64,000 bases of DNA from Sindora glabra (taxonomy: Eukaryota > Streptophyta > Magnoliopsida > Fabales > Fabaceae), in the NCBI GenBank assembly GCA_020226215.1, contig CM035236.1:6825001-6889000 (forward strand), given 5' to 3'. Under the pieces are notes generated by a model. The model saw only the letters and a program-made list of their open reading frames with translations, ran no database searches and was not told where the DNA came from. Position 1 is the first letter of the stretch; the number at the start of each line of letters is the position of its first letter. The position numbers and the translations under genes were made by a program. This document shows, piece by piece, positions 1 through 12,640 of the stretch.

Positions 1-698
1 CTATTTGTATTAGGTCAAAATTATAATAACAAATTACTTATATTTTTTAATCTATAATTTTTAGATAGAACGTAGTTGAACATATATACATAGATAAGTA
101 TGTGTATATATATGTTGGTTCTTTACCAATAATTTCTTAATATTATTTGATTTTATATACAAACATAAATAATTTTAAAGAATAAAAAGTCAAAAATATT
201 ACATTATATTAAAAATAATAATAGCATGATTTCTATTAAAAATTGATTAGTATAAATAAAAATTCTAAAATTATTTCGACATAGTATATTAATGCCTAAA
301 TATTATTTTATTACATTATATATAACAATATTTTTTAACAAATTTATAGCAAGTAAAGACTTTATTATTTTAAAATAATATTGCTGATAAAATAACTAAA
401 ATAAAATTTTAAAAATATAGTATATATCCTTTTTCAAATTTTTGGATAAATAGCAATTTTTCTTCATTTAATACAAAAAATCAAGTTTTATATACATTTT
501 CTTTAATAGAAATGAATGTTTTTAAATTGTAAAAAGTAATTTTTTATTCCATACAATATTTAAATAATGAACAATAATTTTTTATCAATTTTTCAAAATA
601 ATTAATATGCTATTTTATTTAATAAAATAATAATTTTATTATGTACTTTTAAGGTTAAGTACAAATATAAATTTTAAAAATATGTGCATGTGAAGCAA

Positions 699-715
699 AG
701 AGAGAGAGAGAGAGA
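699..715. repeat. (AG)n microsatellite
   Basis: Uninterrupted AG dinucleotides, about eight units, in AT-rich intergenic DNA. Confidence 0.85.
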
Positions 716-2080
716 AGAAACATTTAAAGTAAGAAAATTTTAAATTTATGTAGAGAAGAAAAACATTTAGCCTTACTTTTTATTTAACTATTAATTTATT
801 AAAAAAGAATTGATACTAAAATAAAATTAAAATAAATTTTAGACCTAATTTAAAAGGTTTATTAAGAACTAATTAACTTAAAAAAATTTTCTACACAACT
901 AATGTGTCGGTATTTCATTAACTTGTTAATCAAGTTATCGGTACCAATAATTATAGTCTAGGTATAAAAAAATTATTCATTATATAAAATTATAATTTTA
1001 TCTTGAAATAATAATTTGTATAAATAATTTTATTTTTTCATATGAATTTATATAGACAATTTTATCCTTGAATTATTATATGAAAAAATAAATTTATACA
1101 TATAAATTATTATTTAGAAGTGAAATTATAATTTGATATAATTTAAAAACAATTTTATCAAAAAATTTTAATTTTAAAGAAGAAATTATTAATTTTATTT
1201 TTTGGGGATAAACGGATATTTAAGTTATTTGTTGACCTTAAAACTGAAACACGACAAACCAATTAAACAGTTATAAAACCTTTAAACGTTTTAAACCTTA
1301 ATCTATGTGACAGTTTCTTCTTTTGTCAATGTCATGAAAATTTAAGTCTTAATGTCATTGACATATGCCAGGCTTCCATGAGAATTAGTTTCATTCATTT
1401 CAACATCAATCAATGAATGTACCATAAATATCACAATGCTATATTAAAAGCCATTTTAAAAATCGCTATACATATATATTAAATCACTTATTCCTTTTTA
1501 TATTCACAGAAATCTAAGAACTCCAACATTTTAATTAAAATTTACATCACTAATCCCCCAACTTAGAGTTTTGAACACCCTGTTTGTTGTAACATATAGC
1601 TTTAAAAGGCCATTAACATAAAGATATTATTGTGACAGCCAGTCATTGAGATGTTATTAAAAAGGGATGGGGCCAATGGAGACTTTTTCGAATTTTATGT
1701 TTTATTATAAATATTATTAAATTTATGAAAAAAGAACTGCAATATTTTTGAACACTTGAGACTTAAAAATAAGTTTGACCAATTTAAATCAAAATTTGTT
1801 GTCTTTGGTTGAATAAGATGTATTTGATAAAAATAAATATCTCCAACAAAATTTATATACTTATATTAATACATGTAATATTTTACTTTCTTTTATTGTT
1901 TATTTTTCCACTTTAAAAAATTTATTGATTTAATAATATTAAAATAGAAAAAAAATTACAAAAACACCTATAAACTTTTTTAAAAAAAATATAAATGAAT
2001 AAGTGGTTTTCAAGGACGAGGGTGAAACCTGAAAAAAAAATTTGGGGCTACATGCATGCAAGAAAGATTACTCTCATTCA

Positions 2081-2104
2081 TATATATATATATATATATA
2101 TATA
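2081..2104. repeat. (TA)n microsatellite
   Basis: Twelve uninterrupted TA units. Confidence 0.9.
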
Positions 2105-2807
2105 GTTAAACATGGATTAAAAAATAGATATCAATATGTTTTGTAATTTCTTTTGCTAAAAGTTAGTATTTTTTCATAAAAATTATAAATCTATAAAAAA
2201 ATTTGTAAGGCTATATTTATTCAACATAATCGAAAATTTTTTATTCTTGATATATAGTTCGTACAAAATTATAACTTTTATAAAAACATTACGAGATTTG
2301 TACGCATAATTTATAGGAATTAAAAATATGAAATATAATATAACGATTCATAATTCAAAAGAGAAATTGATACAAATCTATAAAATCTAAGTATAAAATA
2401 CATGTATTCAAATATAATAAAATTATAAAAAAATTTAAACCGTTTACTTAATATTTTACTTTGATTATTCATTTGGGGGCTATATAATTTTTTAGAACGG
2501 CTAAATATATAACACATATCTAAATTTGTAAGAATACATTGGGGCTGCTTCAAAACCTAATGTAGTTATGTCTAATCAAATATAAACTTTACTTAATAAG
2601 ATTTATAATGAACTAATCTATATTAATCAAGAAAAAAAAATGGAAATGATAGTGGATATAAATGGATAAATGAATTGGGAAAAGAAAGAAAAAGAAATAT
2701 TAATAGATTAACAAATCATGCTTAAAGTACATAAATTAGGAAAATAGGGATGGTAAAATTTTGGATTTGGGATTTGCCTTGTGAATTTTGCACCAATTAG
2801 AAGGGGG

Positions 2808-3010
2808 ACATGGATATGCTATCAAAATTTGCCCCACAGGACAGGCTGTAACGTAAATTTTTAATTTGGAAAAGATTTCAAAACAAATGTAGTATTAACT
2901 TGATTTGTCATAGGAATTCCGCAACTTCAATATTATATTTTTTATCTATATAATTAATGCATATATGTTATAAATGTAATCTTTTTAGCAGTTAATTATT
3001 AAAATATTTT
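2808..3010. repeat. Dispersed repeat, copy 1 (pair with 61.83-62.0 kb)
   Basis: A stretch beginning CATGGATATG, followed by AAATTTGCCCCAC, GGACAGGC, AAATGTAGTATTA and an AATATTATATTTTT tail matches in order a stretch at about 61828-62000. G-rich ends of this kind are common in plant short terminal-inverted-repeat elements, but I could not fix the termini or a target duplication. Identity is only moderate. Confidence 0.45.
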
Positions 3011-4183
3011 TTAATAATTTAATTTTTAATTTTTAATTTAATTAATATATTATATTTTGTGTTCATATAGCTAATATTACCGACCAATAATTTAATTATT
3101 GAGATTGTTATCAAAATTATGCATATTTTTAAATCTATATTATCATATTATATTAAATATTATGTGTTACTTATATATGAATATTAAATATATAAATTTT
3201 AAAATTTTTATCATATTTTTTTAATTTTTTTATTTTTACAGATTCTCTGCAGATCATGGAACAGTGTTCTAAATTACCCCGGAAATGGGAATGGAAAGAT
3301 GAGCGGAAAATATGAGGCTGATATATCTCTATCCCATCAAACATGCCAATATATTAGTTTAAGATTTGTATAGCCTGCACTTATTCTTATATATGAACCC
3401 TCACTCTCTTTATACTTAAAAATTTTGAATAATCAAGACTAAAAAAGATAAAGGTGGCCAATTAAAGTAAAATATGTATTTAGTTAGATAACATGTATAA
3501 AATATAAATAAATATCTTCATGATTTATATACTCATTAATAAATATAATATTTCACCTTTATTAAGATTAATATTGTGCTAGCTCACATTTATTTAAAAA
3601 CTTAAATGGATATATAAAAATCGGTCAAAAATAAGTAAGGATGTGAATTGATACATAGAGTAATGAAGAAAGAAATAAAAACGTTAATAAGCGAACAAGT
3701 GGAACATTGCAAAATCCTTTTTCTGTGATTATCCGCCCTTCTATTTTTTTAAGTGTCATAATATGTAAAAATTAAAAAATAATAAATAATCTTAACTTTA
3801 AAAAAGATGAATTATAATTTATTAATATATCCTCTATTAAAAGTCACTTAATATGTAAAGTTATTAAGCATTTATTTAAATAAAAAGGATAATATTTAAA
3901 AATAATAATAAATGCAATTTTGATTTCTAAAAATAATAAATGAATAGAAACATTTTTTTTTCTAAAATGATGCTTAAAAGAAGTATTAAGTAATGATAAA
4001 AAAAAAAGCAAATAAACGATTGGTTACTTTACGGTTAGTGTCAAAGATTTTAAGTTTATATTATTACAATATTGTTAGCAAGAAATGAAAATTGCAACTT
4101 TAATATTGCACTTCTATATAATATGAAAACATAACAAGGCAATGTACCATTTTAGAAATCCCACCGTGAGTTTCAAGGGTGCA

Positions 4184-7100
4184 ATGGATATGCGTTGGTT
4201 AGTATTGTTATTGAGTTTAATTTCAACAATTACAGGAAGAAAAATGCATCTAAAAGACGATTCAAAAGTAACAATTATTCAGGTGATTACAAATATGCAC
4301 ATACTTTTAAACTAGTGAATTTTTTAAACAAATTTGCTATATTCATCAAAACGGAATAAAATTTTATTATCTTGTTAATTTGCAGGTTGGAGATGATGTT
4401 GATGACTTTGATTGCGTGGATATATATAAACAACCTGCTTTTTCTCATCCTTTACTTAAAAATCATAAAATTCAGGTATATATATTATGTTATAGTTATA
4501 ATTATAATTTGATAATTTTTTATTAAAAAATTTGAAAATATGTTGTTGGAAGGATATTTTTATGTAATTTTTATAGATTTTTCCTTTGGTGCGATACTTA
4601 AAGTTTAAAATCAATTCATGATGGCTGAATGTGTCAGGAATATAGTGGTGTACTCTTGGGACCAAAAAAAGAAGAAAAAAAAGAATGCATTATAGCCTAA
4701 ACCTAAAATTTTATATTTCTTATCAAAAATATATATTAAAATCTCTATTTATAGATCTTGTTATATATATATTCTAGGGTAGTAATCTCAGTCTTTTATT
4801 TGAACAAAAAATTATATTGCCAATTTAATAACGATAATAAAATAATAAAAATGTTATAATTAATTTACCGTTGCCACCAATTTTTTCAATTAATGAATGC
4901 ATTTATTGTAGTGAAGAGATCGAATAAATGGAGTTGACTTAAATATTTTAAATTAATATCTCTTTATTAAAATTACTTAAATATCTCTTATTATTTTATT
5001 ACTATAAATTAGTAATACAATTTTTTGTTCAAATGAAATAATGGAGGTTGCTAGCCTCCATTCACATACATAGACATATATATATTTATATGATCTTACG
5101 AATGATAAATTAATAATTTAAAACTTCTACATGTTTGAATATGGCAGATGAATCCAAGTTTCTCAAAAAATTTAGGAAGAAATAAAGTCAATTCATTCAA
5201 TAGAGTTGACATTGGTGTGAAAAGTGAAGGTTGTCCATTAGGAAAGGTTCCCATTCAAAGGAAAAAAGCTAACATTAGCTTTCACCAATTTTCAAGCTCA
5301 TACCCTGGACAACATGTAAGTTAATCATTTTCTATTTTTCTTATAATAGAGTGGGTTGTGTGTGATATTTAGTGTAACATCTTGTAATTTTATTGTCATA
5401 AAAAACTAATATGTTTTATGAAGGGGTATTCTTTTTTATATTAGGCTAGTTTTACTTAAGAAGCTAGAGATAAGGTACAGATAATCTCTCTAAAGTAAAG
5501 TTTAATGTCAGGTTATTCTCCAAAAATTTTATTCCAACAAATAAACTCTTTGAAATTATGAAAAAATTGAAACTGTTAAAATTCCAATAAAATGATAAGA
5601 AAAAAAGCATATGATCCACTCATAACATTTTTTAGCTTAACTATTTTTAGCATAAATTCCAATTAGAAATGATAACGGAGAAAGTACAAGTAAGAGATTC
5701 AAATGCTTATACCCATCCTCATTCAAAAGTAGTCTAGAATTAAATACAATTTTGGTCATCTTAAAATATAAACTGTATAGCTTTGATCCCTTAATATAAA
5801 ATATTCTATTTTAGTTAATAAACATATAACCAGTGTAATTTGTTCTCTCTTATTTGATTTTCGACAATTTCTGTTCAGAGATACTAATGTGGATGTAACT
5901 CCCTCCCCCCCCCCCCTTTTTTGACGTAAAATCCATTGGTAGTAGTATTTAACAAATTTTTGTTTTATTTCCATTGTGGAAGTATTTCAAACATTACAGA
6001 ATGGCCTAATAACCCTACCAGTTGCATTAATTAAACCATACAAACAAACAAGAACTAAAAGTAACGGAAGATGAAGTAAATTAAACAAGACGACTAAAAT
6101 TTTACTAATTAAATATTTAAGGGATTTAAATAAAATTTTAAATTAATGGATTAGAATTACACAATTTGTATTTTAGGATGATCAAAATTATATTTAAGTT
6201 GATAGCCTCTCATTTCCCAATCTTATAATCCTATGGATAGATTTTTTAATACCCATTTGCATTACATTTCTAAATTCCTATAATTGTTATTATTTTCTCC
6301 ACTTTATTTAAATGATGCATATTTGCGCATATCTTATTATTTTTTTAATAAAAATTAAAGTTAATTTACATATAATGATAAATTAATAGTTATTGGGAAA
6401 CATGAATAGTGCTAACACTACAAAGGGTAAGATAAAGTTTTGAAATTTATCTTAGAAAACTTTTATTTAACTTAAATGGTTACATGCATGCTTTTAGTAA
6501 TTCATATTACACAAGCACTAGTGTATATTATATTTTTTATTATGATAGGATAATTAAATCACTAGATGTATACATGTCAAATTCCGAGATTGAACTCATG
6601 ATATAGAGGAAAACAAAATTTTCAAATAACATCATATGCTACTTAAGTAAAGATAACATTTAGTTCTTCATTTATAAGGATTATAGTTATTATATCTCTC
6701 AAATTTTATAATAAACATTATTGATCCTTTATTTTTACTTTTATTATATTTATTTACCCCTCTATTGATTTGTAATATTAAAATAAATGAACAATATTGA
6801 AGTTGATTTTTAAAATCTCACATTATCAATATCAAATACATACTTGTTTTCTAATTATATTCTTTTTTTCATCATTTATCTTAGTACTATATGTGAAAGG
6901 AGGGATGTATAATTTTAACATAAGCAAAAATAAGGATTAATAGTATTAATTATAAAATTTTAAAATGTAATAATTAACATCTTTATAAATAAGGAATTAT
7001 TATGTTTACTTTATTATAAATACGTGGAGGGTTACAAAGTGTGCTCTATATACATGCACTTATACTAGATAAAATTCCAATAAAAATTGACTTATATTCA

Positions 7101-9050
7101 TGTCCATTTTTTAAGACCTATATTCATACTCTAATAGATAAAAATTGCAAATACCCATAACATATAGGTCAAATGGTCATCCCTAATTTTAATTAATTTA
7201 TGAGTAGTTTTTCTTTTGACTATGGGTCGAATCTTTAACATGTTTAGGGTATGATTGAAAGTAAGCACTTTGTGCAAATTAAGGTTAAATTTTGACTCAA
7301 TAGTACTTTGGCAAGTAAGGTTTGCAAGAAATCAAGATTTGTTTGTACAAGAAACTGATACTTTTTTTATACAAGCAGTTTGCTACACTTCATTATTCAG
7401 GGGTGAAGGATACATACCGCGGAGCAAGAGCAATAATTAATATATATAATCCACATGTGGTAGATCCACAAATAAGTGCAGCTTATATATGGATTCAACA
7501 TGGAAACTTATCTGATCTCAATAATATACAAGCAGGATGGGCTGTAAGAGATGCATATTTGTCATGTCTCAATAACACAAGCACAAGTTGGAGTTCTTAT
7601 GACTTTCTATTACAGTTTGTCTTTTTGCTACATATATATTTTTACTTATTTTGTTATATTCACTTTTAAATTTAATGACCACCAATTAAAGCTATATTTT
7701 AATATAAGTATAAACTATAATATGAAATTTAAATGTTCATTTTATCTAAATTTTATATTACATTGATCTTATTGTAATATGATCATAAAACTTAACTTTT
7801 TTTAATAAGGTTAAATAGAACATAATTTTGTAAATTATCATACGCCTTTAGAACTAAGTAAGACTTATAATATGATTAACTCTTTGTCATTAAGCCATAC
7901 TTTATATGTTTAAACAAGATAAAACAAGAAAAATAGGATAGAGAAATAAATGAAGATTGTTTCCTTAAAAAATTGAAAATTAAACCTTAAATTTCATTTT
8001 TTTCAAATAAATCATAAATAGCTTTATTAATCACTTTTAGAATTGCTTCAATATTCTAATCATTAATCTTATAGGTGCATCCAAGATTATATGGCGATAT
8101 TGCCACACATTTTACAACATATTGGACAGTAAGATTTTCTTCAATTTTTTGATTTACGAATCGTATCTTAGGCACAAATAAACATCTTTATAAAAACTAG
8201 TGGATATTGTGAAGATATTTACAAGTTATTGTTGATTTTGTAGAAAGACAATTATCAAGAAACAGGTTGCTACAATGTGCAATGTCCTGGTTTTGTGCAA
8301 ATTGATCCTAACTTTCACCTTGGACAAAAACTCACTCCTTCCATATATCATGGTCACAAACACACCATCGATGTAATGATAAAACAAGTATGTGATGCAA
8401 TATATATTACATTTAGTACTTAGCAGTGAATTGATACATAAATAATATGTCATGGAAGAAAATTTTCAAATGCACTAGAAGAACTCATGTTTACTAGTAC
8501 TTAAATTTAAGTAATTTAAATTAATAAATCAATGATTGAATTTATTGTAAATTTAATTATGTGAAATATATCATAATATGAGAAAATATATTAACAATTT
8601 TTTGTAACAAATATTAAAATAACATCCAAGAATATTATTCTAGAATTAATATTTCAATACTTTTTGTTTAACATGCAGGACCCGGCTAGTGGTAATTGGT
8701 GGTTGCTTGTAGGGCGCTTACAAGTGGGATATTGGCCAAAAGAGGTTTTTTCACACTTACAGGCGGGAGCCACTTATCTTCAATATGGCGGATGGGTGTT
8801 TGTTTCCCCAGATGGGAATAGTCCTCCAATGGGAAGTGGTCACCTTCCTAATAATCGTCGCAATGAATCAGCCTTTTTTGAGCGCATTAAACTTTTGAAT
8901 GCAATATACCAAGAGACTGAATTAGATGATCGGAAAACAAGTGTTTACTCTGATACTATATGTTATTACATAATCTATTGGCATTATCAAGGTCGTTCTT
9001 TCGGAAAAGCTCTCACTTATGGTGGACCAGGTGGACATTGTGGTACTTAA
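4184..9050 (+). CDS. Neprosin (DUF239) domain protein, seven exons
   Basis: Secreted protein of the plant neprosin family (prolyl-directed glutamic peptidases and relatives). Exons by eye: 4184-4282, 4386-4475, 5148-5315, 7379-7543, 8075-8128, 8244-8387, 8679-9050, giving 363 residues. Every intron is GT-AG and phase 0, so the frame is open throughout. Residues 1-18 form a hydrophobic signal peptide. Residues 34-70 carry the activation-peptide motif (DDFDCVDIYKQPAF, SHPLLKNHKIQ). Residues 91-100 carry the CPxGxVPI motif. The catalytic-type domain follows: FATLHYSG, ARAIINIYNP, IQAGW at 169-173, LYGD, TGCYN..CPGFVQ, GNWWL, MGSGHLP and a C-terminal GGPG..C. Length fits the family (about 380-420). 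Odd: the positions expected to hold the two catalytic Glu residues are Gln170 and Trp279, so it may be a non-catalytic paralogue. Intron 3 is about 2.06 kb. The start at 4184 gives the best signal peptide; Met3 is an alternative. Transcription was not tested. Confidence 0.88.
5905..5916. repeat. C12 homopolymer inside neprosin intron 3
   Basis: Twelve consecutive C followed by six T, in a window where C runs are otherwise rare. It is prone to slippage and to sequencing error, so the exact length is uncertain. It lies in an intron and does not affect the protein. Confidence 0.85.
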
Positions 9051-9067
9051 TATACATGATCTTTCTA

Positions 9068-9073
9068 AATAAA
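9068..9073 (+). promoter_or_regulatory. Putative polyadenylation signal of the neprosin gene
   Basis: AATAAA lies 18 bases after the TAA stop of the neprosin gene, in an A-rich stretch. It is very close to the stop, so a further signal downstream may be the one used. Motif match only. Confidence 0.35.
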
Positions 9074-9559
9074 AAAAATTATCTTATCATTTTAATGATC
9101 ACTTCCTTATTAAAGTTATCAAATTGACCTGTTCAATGAATCTACGAACTGATTTGCGTGAACCTATCATATAACTAGATCAATCCAAACGAGTGACAAT
9201 AATTGCAAAATTTCAAAGTAAGAGTTTGAACTCCAAAACTTGCAATTCATGAAACATATGAACTTTTTCTTTTTTCTTTTTAAAAATCATTTTAAATATT
9301 TTGAAAGAGTTTTAAGTCTAAGTTAACAAATCTAAATTATAAATCACATATCTAAAACACTTTCAATGCAAAATAACAACTTTCAGACTAAATAAATGGT
9401 AATAAAAATAATTTCACTTTAAAATAATTAATTAAAAAATAATTAATATACGTTAGGTTAAGTTGAAAGTTAAAAATTAGTTTTATAAATGAGTACTGAA
9501 TTGAATAGATTAAAATTAATATAGTGGGTTAATTTACTTTAAAAGTGAAAAATGTATTA

Positions 9560-12500
9560 AAAAATAAAGAAAATAAAAAAGTTAGCCCACCTGTAAATTA
9601 TTAGATCTAATCTGCATAAACTGTGGACCTAACAGACTATACTGTTATGCCTTTAAAGTTTAAAATTTTATTTATTTACTCATTTATCTATTTTTTTGGT
9701 CTATTTACCTATTTTTGTTTTAATGACATATCTTGGAAACCTTAGGAAATTATGGAGAGGAAAATACTAAACTATTAGAATGATTAAAGTAAGGAAAATT
9801 TTATTAAATTTTTAGAATATAAATTATGATTTGTGAGTAGTAATGAGAAATGAAAGGGGAATTTTAAGTTAAATCAATTTTGTTTAAAAATGTTAATGAT
9901 TAAAGAAAGAGAGATGCTAAAGAGAATTTATAAAAGTTTAGTTTCCAAATTGCCCTTCTAGCAAACTTTCCCTAATTTCCTTTTAAAAACCACCTAACAA
10001 CTTCTTCCACTCTCATTTTTCCCACTTTTCAACTTTCATCCCTAACCCTAACTCATCAAGCCAAGAAGAGACAAAAGGAAGCCCTATCTTTAAATCTATT
10101 TTTTCTTCTCATAAGTTACCTCTCAATCTATAATTTTTCTTAGGTTGATTATTTTCATTCCATCTGTTCCTCTTTCCATATTTAAATTTGAAGTCAATTT
10201 TATTAGGAAAAATTGAGCAAGTAAATCCTAACCCATAACTCCTTATTGTTTGATGTTTAGAGACTCCACTCATTTTCTTGCATACATTAAGTCTCTTTCT
10301 TAAGCCTTGTGAATAGCATTCTAATTAAACTCTTTACTTAAATTCATCATCTTGTTTAAGATTTGGTATTTATAGCGTATTTGGCGATTTTGTATGAAAA
10401 AAAGATTCATGCTTTATGATTGAAGTCCACTTGATGGGTTTTGTTATTTAAAAGTAGTACTTTAGTGTTTTAAAGGTTTGATTATGATAGGGCATGATAT
10501 AAATGTGATTTGACAGCTATTAATGATGAATGAACAATGAAATTGCAAAAAAAAAATCACACTTTGCAATAGGATAGTTAACTATGCTCAGTAGAGTTAC
10601 CCTCTAACCAAATGTAATTAACTACATAGTTGATTATGCTAGTCAAGAGCTACTTTCTAGCCTAAGTTAGTCAACCATGATAAACAAGGTTACTCTCGAA
10701 CCACTTGTACTTGACTACATTATCAACCATAATTAGGCAAAATTACTCTTTAGACCATTGTAATTGATTACTTAGTTAATTATAGATGATCAAATTCACC
10801 TTTAGACACATATAGTCAAATATATAATCAACTACTGCCTTATTTCATTGTAGTATCATATGTTTTACAGTATTACATAGTATTATACATTCTTACACAT
10901 GTTAGTTAAAAATAAATGGCTTCAAATACAAATGATGGTGAGTATAATGGGCAAATAAACCATGTTTATGTTTAGTAAAGGAATGAAGTCACATGATTAG
11001 TTTTTAATATACCTTGAACTTTGAGAACTTAGGTTTCATGTTTTGTTTAATATGTTAAGCCACATATGGCCTTGCTTACTAATTTGTACATGAACACAAC
11101 TACTTGAGTTATGAATATTAAATTAAAATGCCAGTTAAGATTATCTTATTGTGTTGTGACTTATAAACTTGATGAAAATGATGATGTGGAGGTGTTGATA
11201 TCTATGTTATGACCTATGCACTAGATCTATATGCTATTTTTGAAGGGATAAGATTGTCCTTAAAAGGATAAGATTAAGATTGTGATAGATAAAGATGAAA
11301 GGAGTTAAAAAAAAAGAAACATAATTGTGTTTTATTTGAACTCCATAGAAACTATATATATTGGAATCTTCTTTATTCTTTCTAATCAAGTAAGTATTAC
11401 CTTTAAAGGAATATTAATCATATGAATACCTTGAATGGCATTCATTGAGTTGGTAATATGTTTAGCCAAAATTGTAATTGAAGGAATCAAAAACAAAGTT
11501 GTAAGTGTTGTTTTACACTGTTTAGTTAGTTTTTAAAATTTTACATTTTATTTAGATAGAATGCTTCTCATTAAGTCCTATACTTAATCTCTTATGAATT
11601 TGACTTTTTATGCACTCAGTAGGACCACCCATTACAATTAGTAGGGTGCCCTTTTTCATAAGATCTATCATCTATCTTTTAGTAGATTTTGAAGTAAATG
11701 GGATGGTATTCATATAAATTTGAACATGTGTGACTAAGCAAAATTAGTAAGCTAAACATTTTTGCTAAAATTAGTGATTAAGTATTAGAAATGTGCTACA
11801 TAGTTAAGTTTACTTATGCTTGTTTGAAAAAAAGAGATCTACAAGTTGATCTAACTATTCTTTTGAAATTGCAATTCAATCTAAAATAAATTTCTTGAAA
11901 TGAAATATATGATTATGTTCCTAATGACCACTGAAAGAGGATAAGGTTGATAGGAATATTTAAAGATAGTTCTATAACAGTCATGAACATAGCAGGTCAT
12001 GGTAAAGTTGATATCAAAGTATAGTCTATGATTATCCTTTAAGATGATGGCCTCTAAGATTGGTTAAACTGTTTAATTTCATTTGCTTGCAAAAAGGTGC
12101 TAATTGAAATTGCATTAGTAGTACATGTGCACCTAGAATTGAATCATGTATTACCAATGTTATTTTGATTAACTATACAATATCCATGATTTAGGATGGT
12201 GGATTTGTACTTAATGAATTCTTATGTTTATAGTAGTATCTAATAGTTTTATAAATTAGGAACAATAATGACTAGAGGACAACATCAATATCATTAAAGA
12301 GTAATTAAATGTTAAAAGTTCTCTATCAATTCACAAGATCAATGTAGCATACAAAGAAAGAGTAAGAATGATCAAGAAATTCCATCTTGGGTTGTAAATT
12401 TCTTACTACATTTTGTAACCTAAATTGTACAAGCCCTTAACTAGAATAAGCATTATAAACAACATGATCAAGATAATAGACATGTACAGATAGAGCAAGA

Positions 12501-12640
12501 AAGAAATAAGGATAAAAACTCTCCTAAAGGTGGTCTTACGAATTGGCTTCACATTGTTCATGAATTCATAAAATTTAAACCCCTCATTATTCAAGCATTA
12601 ATTCTTCTATAAAATTGTATTAATTTCTAGCTTAAATTAA
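9560..12640 (+). mobile_element. Probable 5' LTR and leader of the decayed Ty3/gypsy element
   Basis: No protein-coding sequence was recognised between the neprosin gene and the gag remnant at about 12.78 kb. A TATA-like TTATAAAAG occurs near 9928, followed by a pyrimidine-rich stretch with CCCTAACCCTAACTC near 10041, which is the look of an LTR promoter and R region. A five-unit minisatellite lies at 10577-10830. I could not locate LTR ends or a primer binding site, so the extent is a guess from position. Confidence 0.35.
10577..10830. repeat. Degenerate minisatellite, five units of about 41-53 bp
   Basis: Units start near 10577, 10629, 10670, 10722 and 10775. Each has the order TTAAYTAT or TCAACCAT, then a GTTAC or ATTAC core, then a GTAATTGACTAC-like end. 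It lies in the likely untranslated leader or LTR of the gypsy relic. Confidence 0.7.

Larger units (their letters stand above)
1..2740. other. AT-rich intergenic DNA, no gene recognised
   Basis: Very AT-rich, with stop codons in all frames at short intervals. The only distinct features are an (AG)n run near 699-715 and a (TA)n run at 2081-2104. The 77-codon open frame on the - strand at 2320-2553 has no recognisable motif and looks like chance. Confidence 0.6.

Noticed and set aside
7216..7235. GGGTCGAATC word resembling a tRNA T-loop
   Set aside because: No acceptor stem, D-arm or anticodon arm could be paired around it.
7401..7440. Alternative acceptor ATTCAG for neprosin exon 4 at 7401
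   Set aside because: It would put a TGA in frame at once and drop the conserved FATLHYSG segment; the acceptor before 7379 joins PGQH to FATL as in the family.
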